Notes under the pieces: model-generated
The model's input: the letters and a program-made list of their open reading frames with translations, nothing else
Databases searched by the model: none
Told to the model about the DNA's origin: nothing
In this document: positions 54,251 through 64,000 of the stretch, piece by piece
How positions within the stretch are numbered: position 1 is the first letter of the stretch
Layout: each line of letters opens with the position of its first letter
Translations under genes and position numbers: made by a program
Assembly (NCBI GenBank): GCA_026018925.1
Contig: JAKSZU010000016.1
Span: 79,928,059-79,992,058 of the forward strand
Direction of reading: 5' to 3'
From: Tupaia tana
Taxonomy: Eukaryota > Chordata > Mammalia > Scandentia > Tupaiidae
Length of the DNA stretch: 64,000 bases

Positions 54251-55639
54251 AAAAGTTTAGATTTGTAAAGCTTTCAACTATAAATGCCAAGTAAATAGCA
54301 CTTGCACGGGAGTGTTGCTGCCAATGGCGGTAGCAGGTTTGGGGTGGCAGCTCCCTGGAGGCACCTCATTGTGTTGTCATCCAAACGAGGCTCCTGTGAT
54401 TGCTAAAGTGGATACTTATTGACCTCAGCTCACCGTCTGAACCTGGCTGCGAATTGTCCCTCTCGGTCTTAACACACAGGATGCTTCTACGTGGGGAAAG
54501 TGCATGGGCTGCAGTTTTCAGTAATCCATTCTCCAAAAGTCAATTCCACCTTTCAGCAGCTCTGAAAGAATCCAGATTACTTTAAGTATAATAGCTCTGA
54601 ATAAGGGCAATAGTTAAGGGGAGAGGAAAAAAAACAGAAGCTCGAAAGAAAAGTGGTGACAAGAAGTTGTTTTGAATAACAGGAAACTGATGCTCCTAGT
54701 AAAGAATTCTCCAGTATTATGGTTCCAGCAAAGTGATTAAAAGTTTGGTTTTGTTTTGCTTTCTTCCTATGAAGCTCTAATTCCTTACAGTAAAAAGACC
54801 CAGAGTTCTGCGTGGCAAAAAATTGGAACACAATGTGCTGCTGACTTGGAGATAAATGAAACATCAAAACTGTGGTCAATATTTAAGGTGTTCTGACAGG
54901 TTATCTTGGCATTAAAACATTCCATTTCCTGCAACTCTGTTCTCTCTCTCCTCCCAAGAGCAACCTCATGTACAAAAGCACGCTTCCTAAATATTTAACA
55001 ACATGGAACCAATGACAAAAGATAGCTGAGTCCAATTTGTAGAGGGAAATTGTATGTGGCAATCAGGACAGGGACGGGGTTTCTCTGGAAGCTGAAAGAG
55101 TACTTTAATTTTCCTTATGAAAAACAGGAACTGAAATTGTAAATAAACTGCAAAAACCCTTTCTTCAGAGTCTAAATCCTCTACGGTAAGTTTAAAATAT
55201 AATTCCCAAGACATCGTTGCTTTCACAAATAAATCTGCCTCCAATTAGGTGAACTTTTTCCAGGAGATGATTATATTCGACACCATGGAGGCTATTTGGA
55301 TTGAGGACGGTGGCCTAGGCAAGAATCAGCAATGCATTTCTGGAACGTGATCTGTATAAACCCAGGGAACATCCAGGTCTGAAGTCAGAGCAGAGAGCCA
55401 TGTGCAGCGGGGATGACCTGAGTGCTCAGGGCCACAAGTCATTTCTCCAAAGACAAAAACAAATGCTGTCACGACATGAAGCAAAGTGGCGTGTCTTCAC
55501 ATATCTCAGAATATTCAGCCAAAGCTGTGGAGGTTTTTATTTCTCTTTATGCAGGACAGAGTGTACATGCACTTAACGTAAGGATGAGAAAGGCAAGGCC
55601 GTCTGCCGCGTCTGGTCACGCCATGAGCCCCTTCCTGCA

Positions 55640-55775
55640 GTCTTCCAGGGGGCCAAGGCCCTTACACATGGGCCTGGCATGTTTCTGTCTGACCGTGCCA
55701 GGGATTTGAACCGTGATTGTCACATGGGATCTGATCTCTCTTAGCAGTGTGTTACTGTGGAACTACCAAGATGGC
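55640..55775 (-). mobile_element. tS2 SINE head only
   Basis: On the minus strand, 'agggccatcttggtagttcc' leads to a B box GGTTCAAATCC and then 'cagacagaaacatgccaggc'. The CT-rich tail is missing. Confidence 0.65.
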
Positions 55776-55832
55776 CCTGTCTTTTTCTTTTATTTTGAAG
55801 GGTGGCATATACGTGTACATAAATGTAGGAGG

Positions 55833-55955
55833 GGGGTCTTCGAAAGTACATGGGAAATACATGTTATGAAAAACTGTAAGTGGATTTTTTAAATTGCATC
55901 AAAATAAACTTGTGCTTTAACTCTATGTCCCACATCCGTTTTGAAGTCCCCTGAT
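55833..55955 (-). mobile_element. mar125 MITE
   Basis: The ends are 'ggggggtcttcgaaagtaca' and 'ccgttttgaagtcccctgat'. The interior 'ttgcatcaaaataaacttgt' is in the inverted orientation. Confidence 0.85.
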
Positions 55956-56639
55956 GGACAGCCACACAGACAGACAGACGCGCACGCACAGCCCGGCAGT
56001 AGTTGGTCACTATGAGGTAACTAACCCAGGAGAAAGTATTCCAAACCAACATTCTCCAAAAGGAGCAAGTCTCTTCTCCTTCAGTAATTAAGCATTCAAA
56101 CCAGTAAACAGCTTGGGTGGAATGATTTTATGACAAATGACCGAGAACATATCAACCGTAAAACTCAGCTCAACAAAAATCCCTCAAGCCCAGGAAACTC
56201 AATCAATGTGGAGCAGCCAGCAGCCTCCGCAATGGCAGCGCTCTTTCACTGTGAGGCGCATAAATCCAGCGAGGCCAGAATTGCTCCACTAACTTTGACA
56301 CTAGAAACAAGCAAGGAGGGGGGCGGGCAGGCTCAGAGTGGGCAGGAGAAGAAGAAGGAAGATAAGAAATACATTCTCCTTCTCCCTTTTGGTCTGCTGC
56401 TTCTGCAACTTAGAGGAGTGGGTGAAGAGACCAAACTGCACTGTGTCTATTAAGATGGATATAGTAAGTACGCAAAGAGATAGAGCAAACAGGCACAGAG
56501 AGAGAGGGGTAGGGGACGGAAGATGAGATGCTGGGCCATGGCCAGCTGCTTCTGCCACAGAAACCTTCTGAAGCTTCTCTGCATAAAAGAAATGATATTA
56601 AATGCAAGCACACAATTTCTACTTCAGTCTATGAGCTAT
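55956..56639. other. Unassigned, no gene or repeat recognised
   Basis: About 0.68 kb. Low-complexity purine-rich patches at 56310-56370 and 56470-56525 give spurious frames. Confidence 0.45.
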
Positions 56640-57010
56640 CAGCGGCCCAACTTTTGTAAAGTATTTTTCCAATATTTTATCATGAAAAATTTTAAACATA
56701 CAGCAAAGCTGAAAGATTTTGCAGCAAGCACCTGAATGCCTGCCACCTATATTGTGCCATTAGTATTTTACTGTACTTGCCTTATCACAGATCTTTCCAT
56801 CAGTCTATTCCTCTATCCAGGCATAGATCCATCCTATTTTTGGTACATTTCAAAATAAATCTCAGACTTTGTTTCAATACCCCTTTACATACATCAGCCT
56901 GCCTGAAAGTAACTCAAGTTCAATGTTTATATCTTTGATGCTACTATTTCCAAAACTACCCTATGACCACGAGAAGATGGTTAAAATGAATTCTGAAAGT
57001 TGTACCAATT
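56640..57010. mobile_element. Probable L1M-type non-coding LINE fragment
   Basis: 'ttttaaacatacagcaaagc', 'acctgaatgcctgccaccta', 'tttactgtacttgccttatc' and 'gtacatttcaaaataaatct' follow a repeat that is very common in mammalian genomes and that I associate with old L1. Strand and subfamily are unsure. Confidence 0.55.
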
Positions 57011-57351
57011 TCCAAAACAAACGCACACTTGATTAAAATGTGCATTTTTCCTTATCCAAATGAAATTGTTAGGAACCCACAGCTTATCAATACAGTGGTG
57101 TGAGGGGAATAAAGATTCTCTGGGAGAACAGAGACACAGCAGTGTGGGACGCTATCACACCGTGCACACAGAGGCTGGTAGAAAAGGTAGAACCCGACTG
57201 CAAAAAGAAGTGAGAAACGAAGCAGAGCAGGAATGGGACTGGATGACGTAATCAGCATCATGAAAAAGCAGAAGGGACAACCAGGTGAGGAGGAAGAGGG
57301 AAATACGAAGTGAAGAAGGATGCTGGTGTTGCATGAAACTAATACACACAG

Positions 57352-57354
<3 letters not shown>

Positions 57355-57383
<29 letters not shown>
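57355..57383 (+). repeat. (GT)n microsatellite
   Basis: About 14 GT units without an adjacent SINE. Confidence 0.95.
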
Positions 57384-57949
57384 CACGGTTGTTACTTGCA
57401 CCCCAGGCAGAAGAATGCAAGAACATCATAGAAAGACACCTTGAAATGCCTGACAAAGTTCACGGAGCTCAGCTGAGAGTACCAGCCTACTCTTCGGGCA
57501 TGTGCTCACTCCCTACCAGAGACGTACCATGGAAAACACATGGCTCCTGCTGGTGGCAAGGTTCAGCTAAAGAGAGCGCCAGCTTAGACCTCGAAACCCT
57601 ACAAATATTTGAAAAATGGAGTCATCATTTCTCTGTGGCTGATTTCTTGGTTCATTGTCCCTACTTTTCTCCTGTGGATGGAGCATATTAATTAGACTGA
57701 GATATTCCATTTCATCCAATAACGTGGAAGTTATGGGAGGTTTGGAGTGCTTCCAAGTTCCATTTCAATCTATCACTTCAGTGTTATAAATGACAAATCA
57801 ATATTTTTAATACTTTTCCATCTTAATGTTTTCTGATGGAATGGAGCCAGCCCATCCTGCAAGAAATATGCAGATTACTGAAACTCTACTTTGAACATAA
57901 TGGAACGCAAAACACTGGTTTTATGGTAGATGCAGGCGGTGGGTGACCA

Positions 57950-58260
57950 GAGTCGATGGACTCTCAGCAGGAGGTGGAGAAATTAACCCCTCTCTGAAGT
58001 TGAAAGCAGTGGTAACTAGTTACTGAGTCACCTATTCCAGCTGGGATCCTATTAAAGCACTTGATTTGAGGGCAAGGACATAAAATCTCAATTAAAAATA
58101 TTGTTTGTTAAAGCCTGGACTCATGCTGGCACCCGTGGAAATTTCATATAAACCAGCAGCGCATCTCCATCTAAAATTCAATTATATAAGTCCAAGATTG
58201 TAGCTGGTCGGAGACAGTTTTGTTATGAAAATAATAACAAGTGGGTTATGATAATCACCC
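57950..58260. promoter_or_regulatory. Candidate conserved regulatory element (unproven)
   Basis: Repeat-free sequence with an AP-1-type TGAGTCA at 58024, a forkhead-like TTGTTTGTTAA at about 58101 and several AATTA cores. Suggestion only. Confidence 0.27.
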
Positions 58261-58623
58261 ATTCTTCATAAGACCATAGGGGCAGTAAAAGGCACAGGTT
58301 CAACCCTCGGAATTGCTGATCCTGGCTTTATCGGCTCATACATTTTAAGCGGCAAGCCAATGACAACCAATGGACTAGAGAAATAAAGTATTATTATTGG
58401 TTTTCTCAATATTTTGTGCAGCCTGAGACACATAAAGTCCAAAACTCTCAAATCAGATCTGAGAAGGAGGTTCTGTGTGTTCTACCACTGTACTACTTCA
58501 CCAACCCAGGGACTCCAACTTCTTTTACGAAAAAGGCCGGTGGTTGCCATAGATGAATTAGACATGGAAAACCAGGATATTAAGCCACTGGTTCTCATGG
58601 TACAAGAATATGGGCCGCCTTTG

Positions 58624-58898
58624 GGACCAGCAGTTAGCATAATGGCTATGTTGTTGGACTCCCATGTAGTCGACCGTAATTCGAGTCCTGGACCTGGTAG
58701 CTTAAACTCATGCTGGGCACATGTGCGTGTGTGCCCAAGATCACGAGAAGAGAATGGAGGATAAGGGATTGCAGCATGGCCATCCTCCCTGGAAGGTGAT
58801 TTCTTGCTTTCTGTCTCTCTGTCTGTCTGTCTTTCTGATGAGCACACATGCCCTATAGCAAAACCTCTCAAAAAATTTTAAAATATATTTTAAAAAAA
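58624..58898 (+). mobile_element. tS1 SINE, long form
   Basis: From gggaccagcagttagcat to an A/T-rich tail. The target duplication aagaatatgggccgccttt (58605-58623) recurs at 58899-58917 with three changes. Canonical B box aaTTCGAGTCC. Confidence 0.93.
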
Positions 58899-58989
58899 AG
58901 AATATGGACCGCTTTCTTTTAGGGAATGCTGCTGGCACATCATCTAAAGTACATCTTAGGTCCATACACTTCTCTGCTATAAGCCACAG

Positions 58990-59890
58990 TTATTCCTGTC
59001 CTTGATCACTGCAATGATGACACCTACTCTCCATCCATTCCGCCGTCCGTAAACGTGACCTTCTGGTAATATACATTGGGGTTTGATAACCTCACATACA
59101 TTTAAAACTCTTCATTATTTCCCACGTATTTTGAATAAAATGTGAACTATCCATCAAATGCCCTAAACTACCCAACTTTTATCTTTCTATTTAAGCCCAT
59201 TTCCAAGCCTTTCCCTGATTCATACTCTAACCTTGACCACATGGGTCTCCTCTTACTTCTGTCCCCTAGAGGGTCTCGGCACACACTGTTTCTACTTCTG
59301 AAACATTCTCTCTTCCATCTGTCCACGGACATCTTTGTGTTGCTTAGATCTCAGCTTAAATGGGTCCTTCTCATAGAGCCCATCCCTGGCCAGTTTATCT
59401 GAAGCAAATGCCACTGTACCTTCCACATCATTCACATGTCAGTGCTCTCTCTAATTTCTTAAGTGCATACACTAATCAGAGAAAGACAGAGAGTAAGAGA
59501 GAGAAAGCACTGCCCCCAATGGGGATGGTCACACTGTAATCCCTTTTCCTCCATTTCTCCTTTCTTTTGGGATTCTGGGCACACATGCACATGCACCCAG
59601 GGTGTTTCTCAAGCCTCTGGGTCCAGCACTTAAAGCGTGCAGTTGACCACATGGGATGTAGGTGCCTTAAATACCCCATCATGGAGTCGGTCCAGCACTC
59701 TGGTTTCTTTATTGCACGCATCCCCTTTGTCATTTTTTGATATTATTTGTTTGTGTATTTTCTGTTTCTACCACTGAAACAATCAATAAAGGCAAGGGTC
59801 CATCTCTCACATAGCACGCTATCCCAGTGTGGATAGGAGGCCCTCAACAAGACCAGTAAACAATGACTCAGTGACTGAATGAATGGATGC
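58990..59890 (+). mobile_element. L2 LINE 3' end split by tS1
   Basis: The left part shows 'gtgaactatccatcaaatgc', 'cattctctcttccatctgtc' and 'ctcagcttaaatgggtcctt'. The right part shows 'accactgaaacaatcaataa', 'ggcaagggtccatctctcac' and 'gactgaatgaatgg'. The tS1 at 59461-59694 lies between. Confidence 0.78.
59461..59694 (-). mobile_element. tS1 SINE, long form, old copy
   Basis: The minus-strand head is worn (gctggaccgactccatgatg). The body is recognisable from 'gggcacacatgcacatgcac' and the inverted 'actaatcagagaaagacaga'. Confidence 0.83.
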
Positions 59891-60949
59891 TCTCTCCCAG
59901 CATCACTGCAGTATTTTTCTTGGGTCTAGCTGTTCCGTTTTTTTTTACATCCTTCATGTTGATGGACAAGGCCTGCTTTTAGATGCCACACTCAGGTCAC
60001 CAGTTTATTTCAACCCTCTTCCATCTTTGATAAACTGCTGGTAACAGTACACCGAGAAACATATGTCAGGAAATATTACATTTGAATAAAAACAGAGTGT
60101 TTTTGAAGTCTGAAAACATAAATTACTCTTCAGCCAGCCTGGTTTCAACTCCTGCTGCTATTTTAAGCCCAACTGCAATTAAGTGCCTAAATGCCATAAT
60201 ATCACATTCATCACCAAGCTCCTCTCTCTGACCCATTATTAAAACCAAGAAGTGCTGTGAGGTTGTGAGAATTGTTCAATACAAATGACTTAACAGCTAT
60301 TGATAAATTTACCTTTAACAAATGCCCTCCGGTAGAGCCCATGATTCAATAGGTTTTGTTATTTTTTATTCTTTCTCCTGGATCCCGTTTGGCTTTATCC
60401 AGCACACTACTCAATGCAAATACAACAGCTGCAGTTCTGACAGTAACAGAAAGATCATAACCCTACACACCTCAACTGAAATCTTAATGTTAGCCCCTGG
60501 GTGATAGCTACATCAATTTCAAAGATGTCCTTCCAACCCAAGACTGCTAGAGAGAAAAATTCATAAAACTCTGAGAGCACCTTCTTTTTTTTCATTTGTG
60601 TGTCTACTAACTCCCAACACCCTGAGACAGTTAGCTTGGCCCTTATTATATTCTGAGGATGTAGAGAAAGAGAAGCCTTTCAGAAATGTGTTTCCTGCTG
60701 ACTATTATTGCAAGGGAGACAGAAAGCGAGAGGAAATGAAAACATTTTACATTGCATTCTTCAGTGATTTTCATCATAGGGCTGCTCTGTTGACACCAGA
60801 AAACTCTCCGAGTCGCTCTTATTCTTAAGCAACAATTTGTGCACTGCAACTCTTCGGGCTTATAATCTACTAAGGTCACTTAAATTTGTTAGCCCTGATG
60901 TATTGATTAAGAAAGAGGCCTCAGGAGACAAAGAACGAGTATGAGGTCA
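59891..60949. other. Repeat-poor block of about 1 kb; possible regulatory patch
   Basis: 60100-60480 has 'ctgcaattaagtgcctaa' and an octamer ATGCAAAT at 60414 in repeat-free DNA. No gene recognised. Confidence 0.35.
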
Positions 60950-60959
60950 GTAAACTGCA

Positions 60960-61120
60960 ATGAATGGAAAAGAAAAAGCTGTGCAATCAGGCTGCCTGCC
61001 TACTTGGTATGTAGTCCTGGGCAGGATATTTAAACTCCCCTGAATCTCAGTGTCCCCATCTGTAAACTGGGGGAAATGCAAGTGCATATGAGTATAAAGC
61101 ATCTGAGTAAAAGACACAAT
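60960..61120 (+). mobile_element. MIR SINE fragment
   Basis: 'tatgtagtcctgggcaggat' and 'ctcagtgtccccatctgtaa' with 'actgggggaaatgca' match the MIR core. Confidence 0.75.
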
Positions 61121-61800
61121 GACAAGAACCAACGGCCACTGAGTGCTTCTCTAGGGGAATCATGGTAATGCAGGAGTTCTGAGAGCTCATGCTGAACCTG
61201 GCACTGTGATAAATACTTCAGATGAGCATCTGTTCTCTCGTATCTGAGTTTGGGTTCCTCATCAGCAGAATAAGCTGATTTACTGCTCCAATGCAAAACC
61301 CAGACTCAGAAGATACAGACAGCTTACCCAAACAAGCCATTGAAACTAATGCACAGGACTCAGATCCAGATTAGTCTGAGATTCTAGACTGTTCTCTTGA
61401 ACACCATTCTGGCCTCTCTAGTGGTTGCTCAGTAAACTTTGGCTTCCAATTCTTTCACTCAGCTCTGGACAGAAACATCAGGCTCCCATAAACACCCAGA
61501 CTAGCACTTCCTATTATATACTCCCAGGACTTTTAATTCTTCCCTTTCAAATACATTTCCCTCATAATTATTTTCTGAGGTCTATGTTGAGATAAAATCA
61601 GAGACAGTGCCAGTCTTGCTCGTTACTAACCCCTAGGCACTGGGAGGTACTCTATAAAATCTTACTGAATGAGGGGCAAAAATAAGAGGAGTAAGTATAG
61701 CCTACAAGAATTCATTGTACATCTAAACCAAGTCCAAATTCTACATACTCGAAATAATCTGTGTTTATGCATACATACATACAGGTGTTTGTATATGTAC
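61121..61800. other. Unassigned; one old-repeat hint
   Basis: 'gaacctggcactgtgataaa' at about 61194 may belong to another MIR/L2 piece. The rest is unassigned. Confidence 0.4.
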
Positions 61801-61924
61801 AAGGGGACTTCAAAAAGTGGACACATGGGATTAAATTGTGAGTTTATTTTGGTGCGAAATCCTTCTTAAATTCACGCTCACATTTCATAATATACATTTT
61901 CATGAACTATTGAAGACCCTTCAT
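61801..61924 (+). mobile_element. mar125 MITE
   Basis: The ends are 'aaggggacttcaaaaagtgg' and 'catgaactattgaagaccct'. The interior 'tgagtttattttggtgcgaa' is in plus orientation. Well preserved. Confidence 0.88.
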
Positions 61925-61962
61925 GTATGTGTGCATGTCTCTGTGTGTGTATACACATAAAG

Positions 61963-62092
61963 GATCTTCAAAAAGTTCATGAAAAATGCACCTTCTGAAA
62001 AATTTGTGCATGGATCTCAATGTTTTTGCCACAAAGTAAACTCATACTTTAATTTTCTTTGCCCACTAACTTTTTGAAGTCCCTTCATATAC
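61963..62092 (-). mobile_element. mar125 MITE, inverted partner
   Basis: The ends are 'aaggatcttcaaaaagttca' and 'aactttttgaagtcccttca', with the interior 'ccacaaagtaaactcatact' inverted. It lies 38 bp after the plus-strand copy. Confidence 0.88.
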
Positions 62093-63329
62093 ATACACAC
62101 AAGTATGCACACACATACACAGAAAAAGAGAGAAAGAAAGGAGATGGCTGGGTCTATATGTCTGTTGTATTTAAGCACAGCATGATAGCAAACCCATAAT
62201 GGCATTCAATTAAATATGCATTTATTGCCTAATTGAGATGCTAGTAAACCACGCCATAGATAACAATAGAAAAATGATCCTACTGGATAATAATTAGATA
62301 TACAGGTTCAGATAATACAGAAAAAAAATCAGTAAAATGGTACAATAAATAATAGTATTACTACTGCTGGAAAATCCATCAAATCACACAACCTAAGTCT
62401 TGTATACTACTTGAATTTTGAAAGTGCAAAGAGTTAGAAAACACAGTACAATCCTTCTTTTGCTGAACTGGACAGAGTGTTATGTTTTCCACCAGTTTTA
62501 CAATTGTGAAGCTATAAGGTACGGATTGCCTATGAAAGTTTTATGTCAGGAAAATGACTTTGGATAGTGGGCCAAAGCTGAGAATAAATCATGACTCAGA
62601 CATATCTGGGCATGTAGATTGACAACTTTCAGGAATCTATTGCAGAATTTGATATCCAGGCAGTGGATGGTGCTGCGAAGATGTATTTTGCTTGTGCAAA
62701 AGAGGCAGACGATGATAGGCACAGCAACTTTTTGGTTTTTGTTTTCCAAGAGAAAAATTCTGAACTTTTTAAAGAGGAGCCACAGAAGAAAATTTAAGGA
62801 GAGGTTCTGCCAATACTGCATCAGTGTGCTTCTAACACATCCCCAGTGGCAAAACAAAGACTGCTAAGGACATAGAAACTTCTTCCGATTTGACACAGTA
62901 CATAGACCTGATCTGGTGACATGAGGTATTCTGGGGAGGTCTGAAAGGACTCAGGAGGGCTCAGAAACCTTGAAGGAGGTGCCTGCAGAGCTCCACAAGA
63001 AGAGATCAGATTTGAGTCTGGAAGTGAGACACCTTCTGGAATCTCCCCAAATGCTTGAGAAGCTGGTTAGGAAGAGGGGTTCCCAGGAGCTGGGCATCAA
63101 CATTTGAGTTGTCATGCCTACCAGACTCGCACACGCCTGTAAGACACGCACTGGAGACATCTGGATTATGTATATTACCAATAGCTTCCTTTTCCACACT
63201 ATATACACTTTTAATTAATTTGATCATGGTTAAGGGTTGAGAGAACATCATCACCATTTTCTTGATTCTGTAGCTTAATATTAAGTTTAGAAATCACACA
63301 ATGTTAATCTACCCAAGTATTTCTTCTTT
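62093..63329. other. Unassigned block of about 1.24 kb
   Basis: No gene or repeat recognised. Frames at 62546-62867 lie on both strands and have no domain. Confidence 0.45.
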
Positions 63330-63343
63330 TCAAAGCCATTTTT

Positions 63344-63602
63344 TTTTTGAGAGGTTTTTTTGCTATAGGGCGCGTGCGCTCGCCAGACCGACAGAGAGAG
63401 ACATAGAGACAGAAAGCGAGAAATCACCCCCCAGGGGGGATGGTCACGCCGCAATCCCTTCTCCTCCATTCTCCTCTCGGGATCTTGGGCACGCACGCAC
63501 ACGCGCCCGGCGTGAGTTTTAAGCCACCGGGTCCGGGACACGAACCGCGGTCGACTACGTGGGAGTCCAGCGACATAGCCATTACGCTAACTGCTGGTTC
63601 CC
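63344..63602 (-). mobile_element. tS1 SINE, long form, young copy
   Basis: The minus-strand head begins at about 63602 (gggaaccagcagttagcg). CpGs are near-fully intact. B box GGTTCGTGTCC. Target duplication tcaaagccatttt occurs at 63330-63343 and 63603-63615. Confidence 0.95.
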
Positions 63603-63615
63603 TCAAAGCCATTTT

Positions 63616-63919
63616 GACCACTCTAGGTCATCTGCATTTTAATATGAACTTCATAATGGTTTAGCAATTTCTAAAAATAAATGTCTGCTGTACCTTGATT
63701 GTTATTGGGTTACATTTCTAGCTCAATTAGGGGAGAACGAATATTTTAAGAGTAATGAGTCATTGATGTATGCACATAATATTAGCACATATGTTCACTT
63801 TCTTAGTTCTTTCATTTCTCTCAGCTGATTACAGTTTTCAAGATAAAGGACTTCCCATTTTTGTCAGGTTCACCTCTCTAAGTATTTTACTCTTTAAAAT
63901 GCTATTACAAAGATGTTTT
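63616..63919. other. Unassigned, no gene or repeat recognised
   Basis: About 0.3 kb. Nothing recognised. Confidence 0.5.
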
Positions 63920-64000
63920 ATGGGGCCAACAGGTGGCATGGCAGTTGAGAGCACTGGACTCCCACCTGGCCAACCATGGTTCAAGTCCCAGACCTGGTGG
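63920..64000 (+). mobile_element. tS1 SINE, head only, cut by window end
   Basis: 'tggggccaacaggtggcatg' with B box 'ggttcaagtcccag' starts a tS1 that continues beyond the window. Whether it is the long or the short form cannot be told. Confidence 0.88.

Larger units (their letters stand above)
52977..55635. other. Repeat-poor block of about 2.7 kb
   Basis: No SINE of the recent families. A worn MIR (54030-54250) and a candidate regulatory patch (53500-53950) are listed separately. Short frames at 53734-55244 have no domain. Confidence 0.45.
57011..58618. other. Repeat-poor block of about 1.6 kb
   Basis: No SINE. It contains a GT microsatellite (57355-57383) and a possible regulatory patch (57950-58260). 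Frames on both strands at 57052-57691 are chance or microsatellite-driven. Confidence 0.45.

Noticed and set aside
63344-63602. CpG-rich patch as a promoter CpG island.
   Set aside because: The CpGs belong to a young SINE and end sharply at its borders.
1-64000. An undescribed gene system (defence, biosynthesis or similar).
   Set aside because: No credible gene cluster is present. The content is that of non-coding mammalian DNA.

Overview
The window looks like non-coding nuclear DNA from a placental mammal. It holds old mammal-wide repeats (MIR, L2, MER5A-like and MER20-like hAT elements, 3' ends of mid-aged L1) overlaid by many copies of a lineage-specific tRNA-derived SINE. I find no convincing protein-coding gene, tRNA, rRNA or CRISPR array, and no gene system of any kind. 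Most long reading frames fall in SINEs or low-complexity sequence; the remainder look like chance frames.

Names used below. 'tS1' is the dominant SINE: a tRNA-like head with A box (TAGCGTAATGG-like) and B box (GGTTCGANTCC-like), a non-tRNA body, a (CT/GT)-rich stretch, a CCTATAGCGAAAACCTCTCC-like 3' end and an A-tail. It has a long form (~250 bp) and a short form of head plus CT-rich tail (~130-150 bp). 'tS2' is a second, older SINE with its own head and tail. 'mar125' is a ~125-bp Tc1/mariner-like MITE with GGGTCTTCAAAAAGTT-like ends. The tS1 short form resembles what I remember of the CYN tRNA-SINEs of colugos (Dermoptera). Colugo is therefore my best guess at the host, but it rests on memory and is not proven. 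The primate-style Alu dimer is absent; one composite tRNA/7SL-like fossil at 29.4-29.7 kb fits a relative of primates and tree shrews.

Layout. 0-9.4 kb: MER5A-like hAT, tS1/tS2 copies, L2, MIR, an L1 3' end, and a solo class I ERV LTR nested inside a tS1 (7.1-7.9 kb). 10-22 kb: tS1 copies, two mar125 elements, an L1 remnant. 22-32 kb: a MER20-like element, adjacent old and young tS1 copies, MIR, a Tigger-like fragment with a C24 run, a repeat-poor block (24.6-27.3 kb), then the tS1-rich 27-32 kb section and the composite SINE. 32-38 kb: mostly repeat-poor. 38-52.7 kb: hAT, L1, L2, tS2, mar125 and an 80-bp mariner hairpin. 52.9-58.6 kb: only one SINE head and few other repeats. 58.6-64 kb: L2, tS1, MIR, an inverted pair of mar125, and a near-intact tS1, with another tS1 cut by the window end.

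What is worth a second look is transposon history (perfect 13-21 bp target duplications, nested insertions, subfamilies with diagnostic bases), inverted SINE and MITE pairs that could fold into dsRNA, and repeat-free blocks that may be conserved regulatory DNA. Coordinates of old repeats are good to roughly 10-30 bp. Family names come from recognition by eye, not from a database search.
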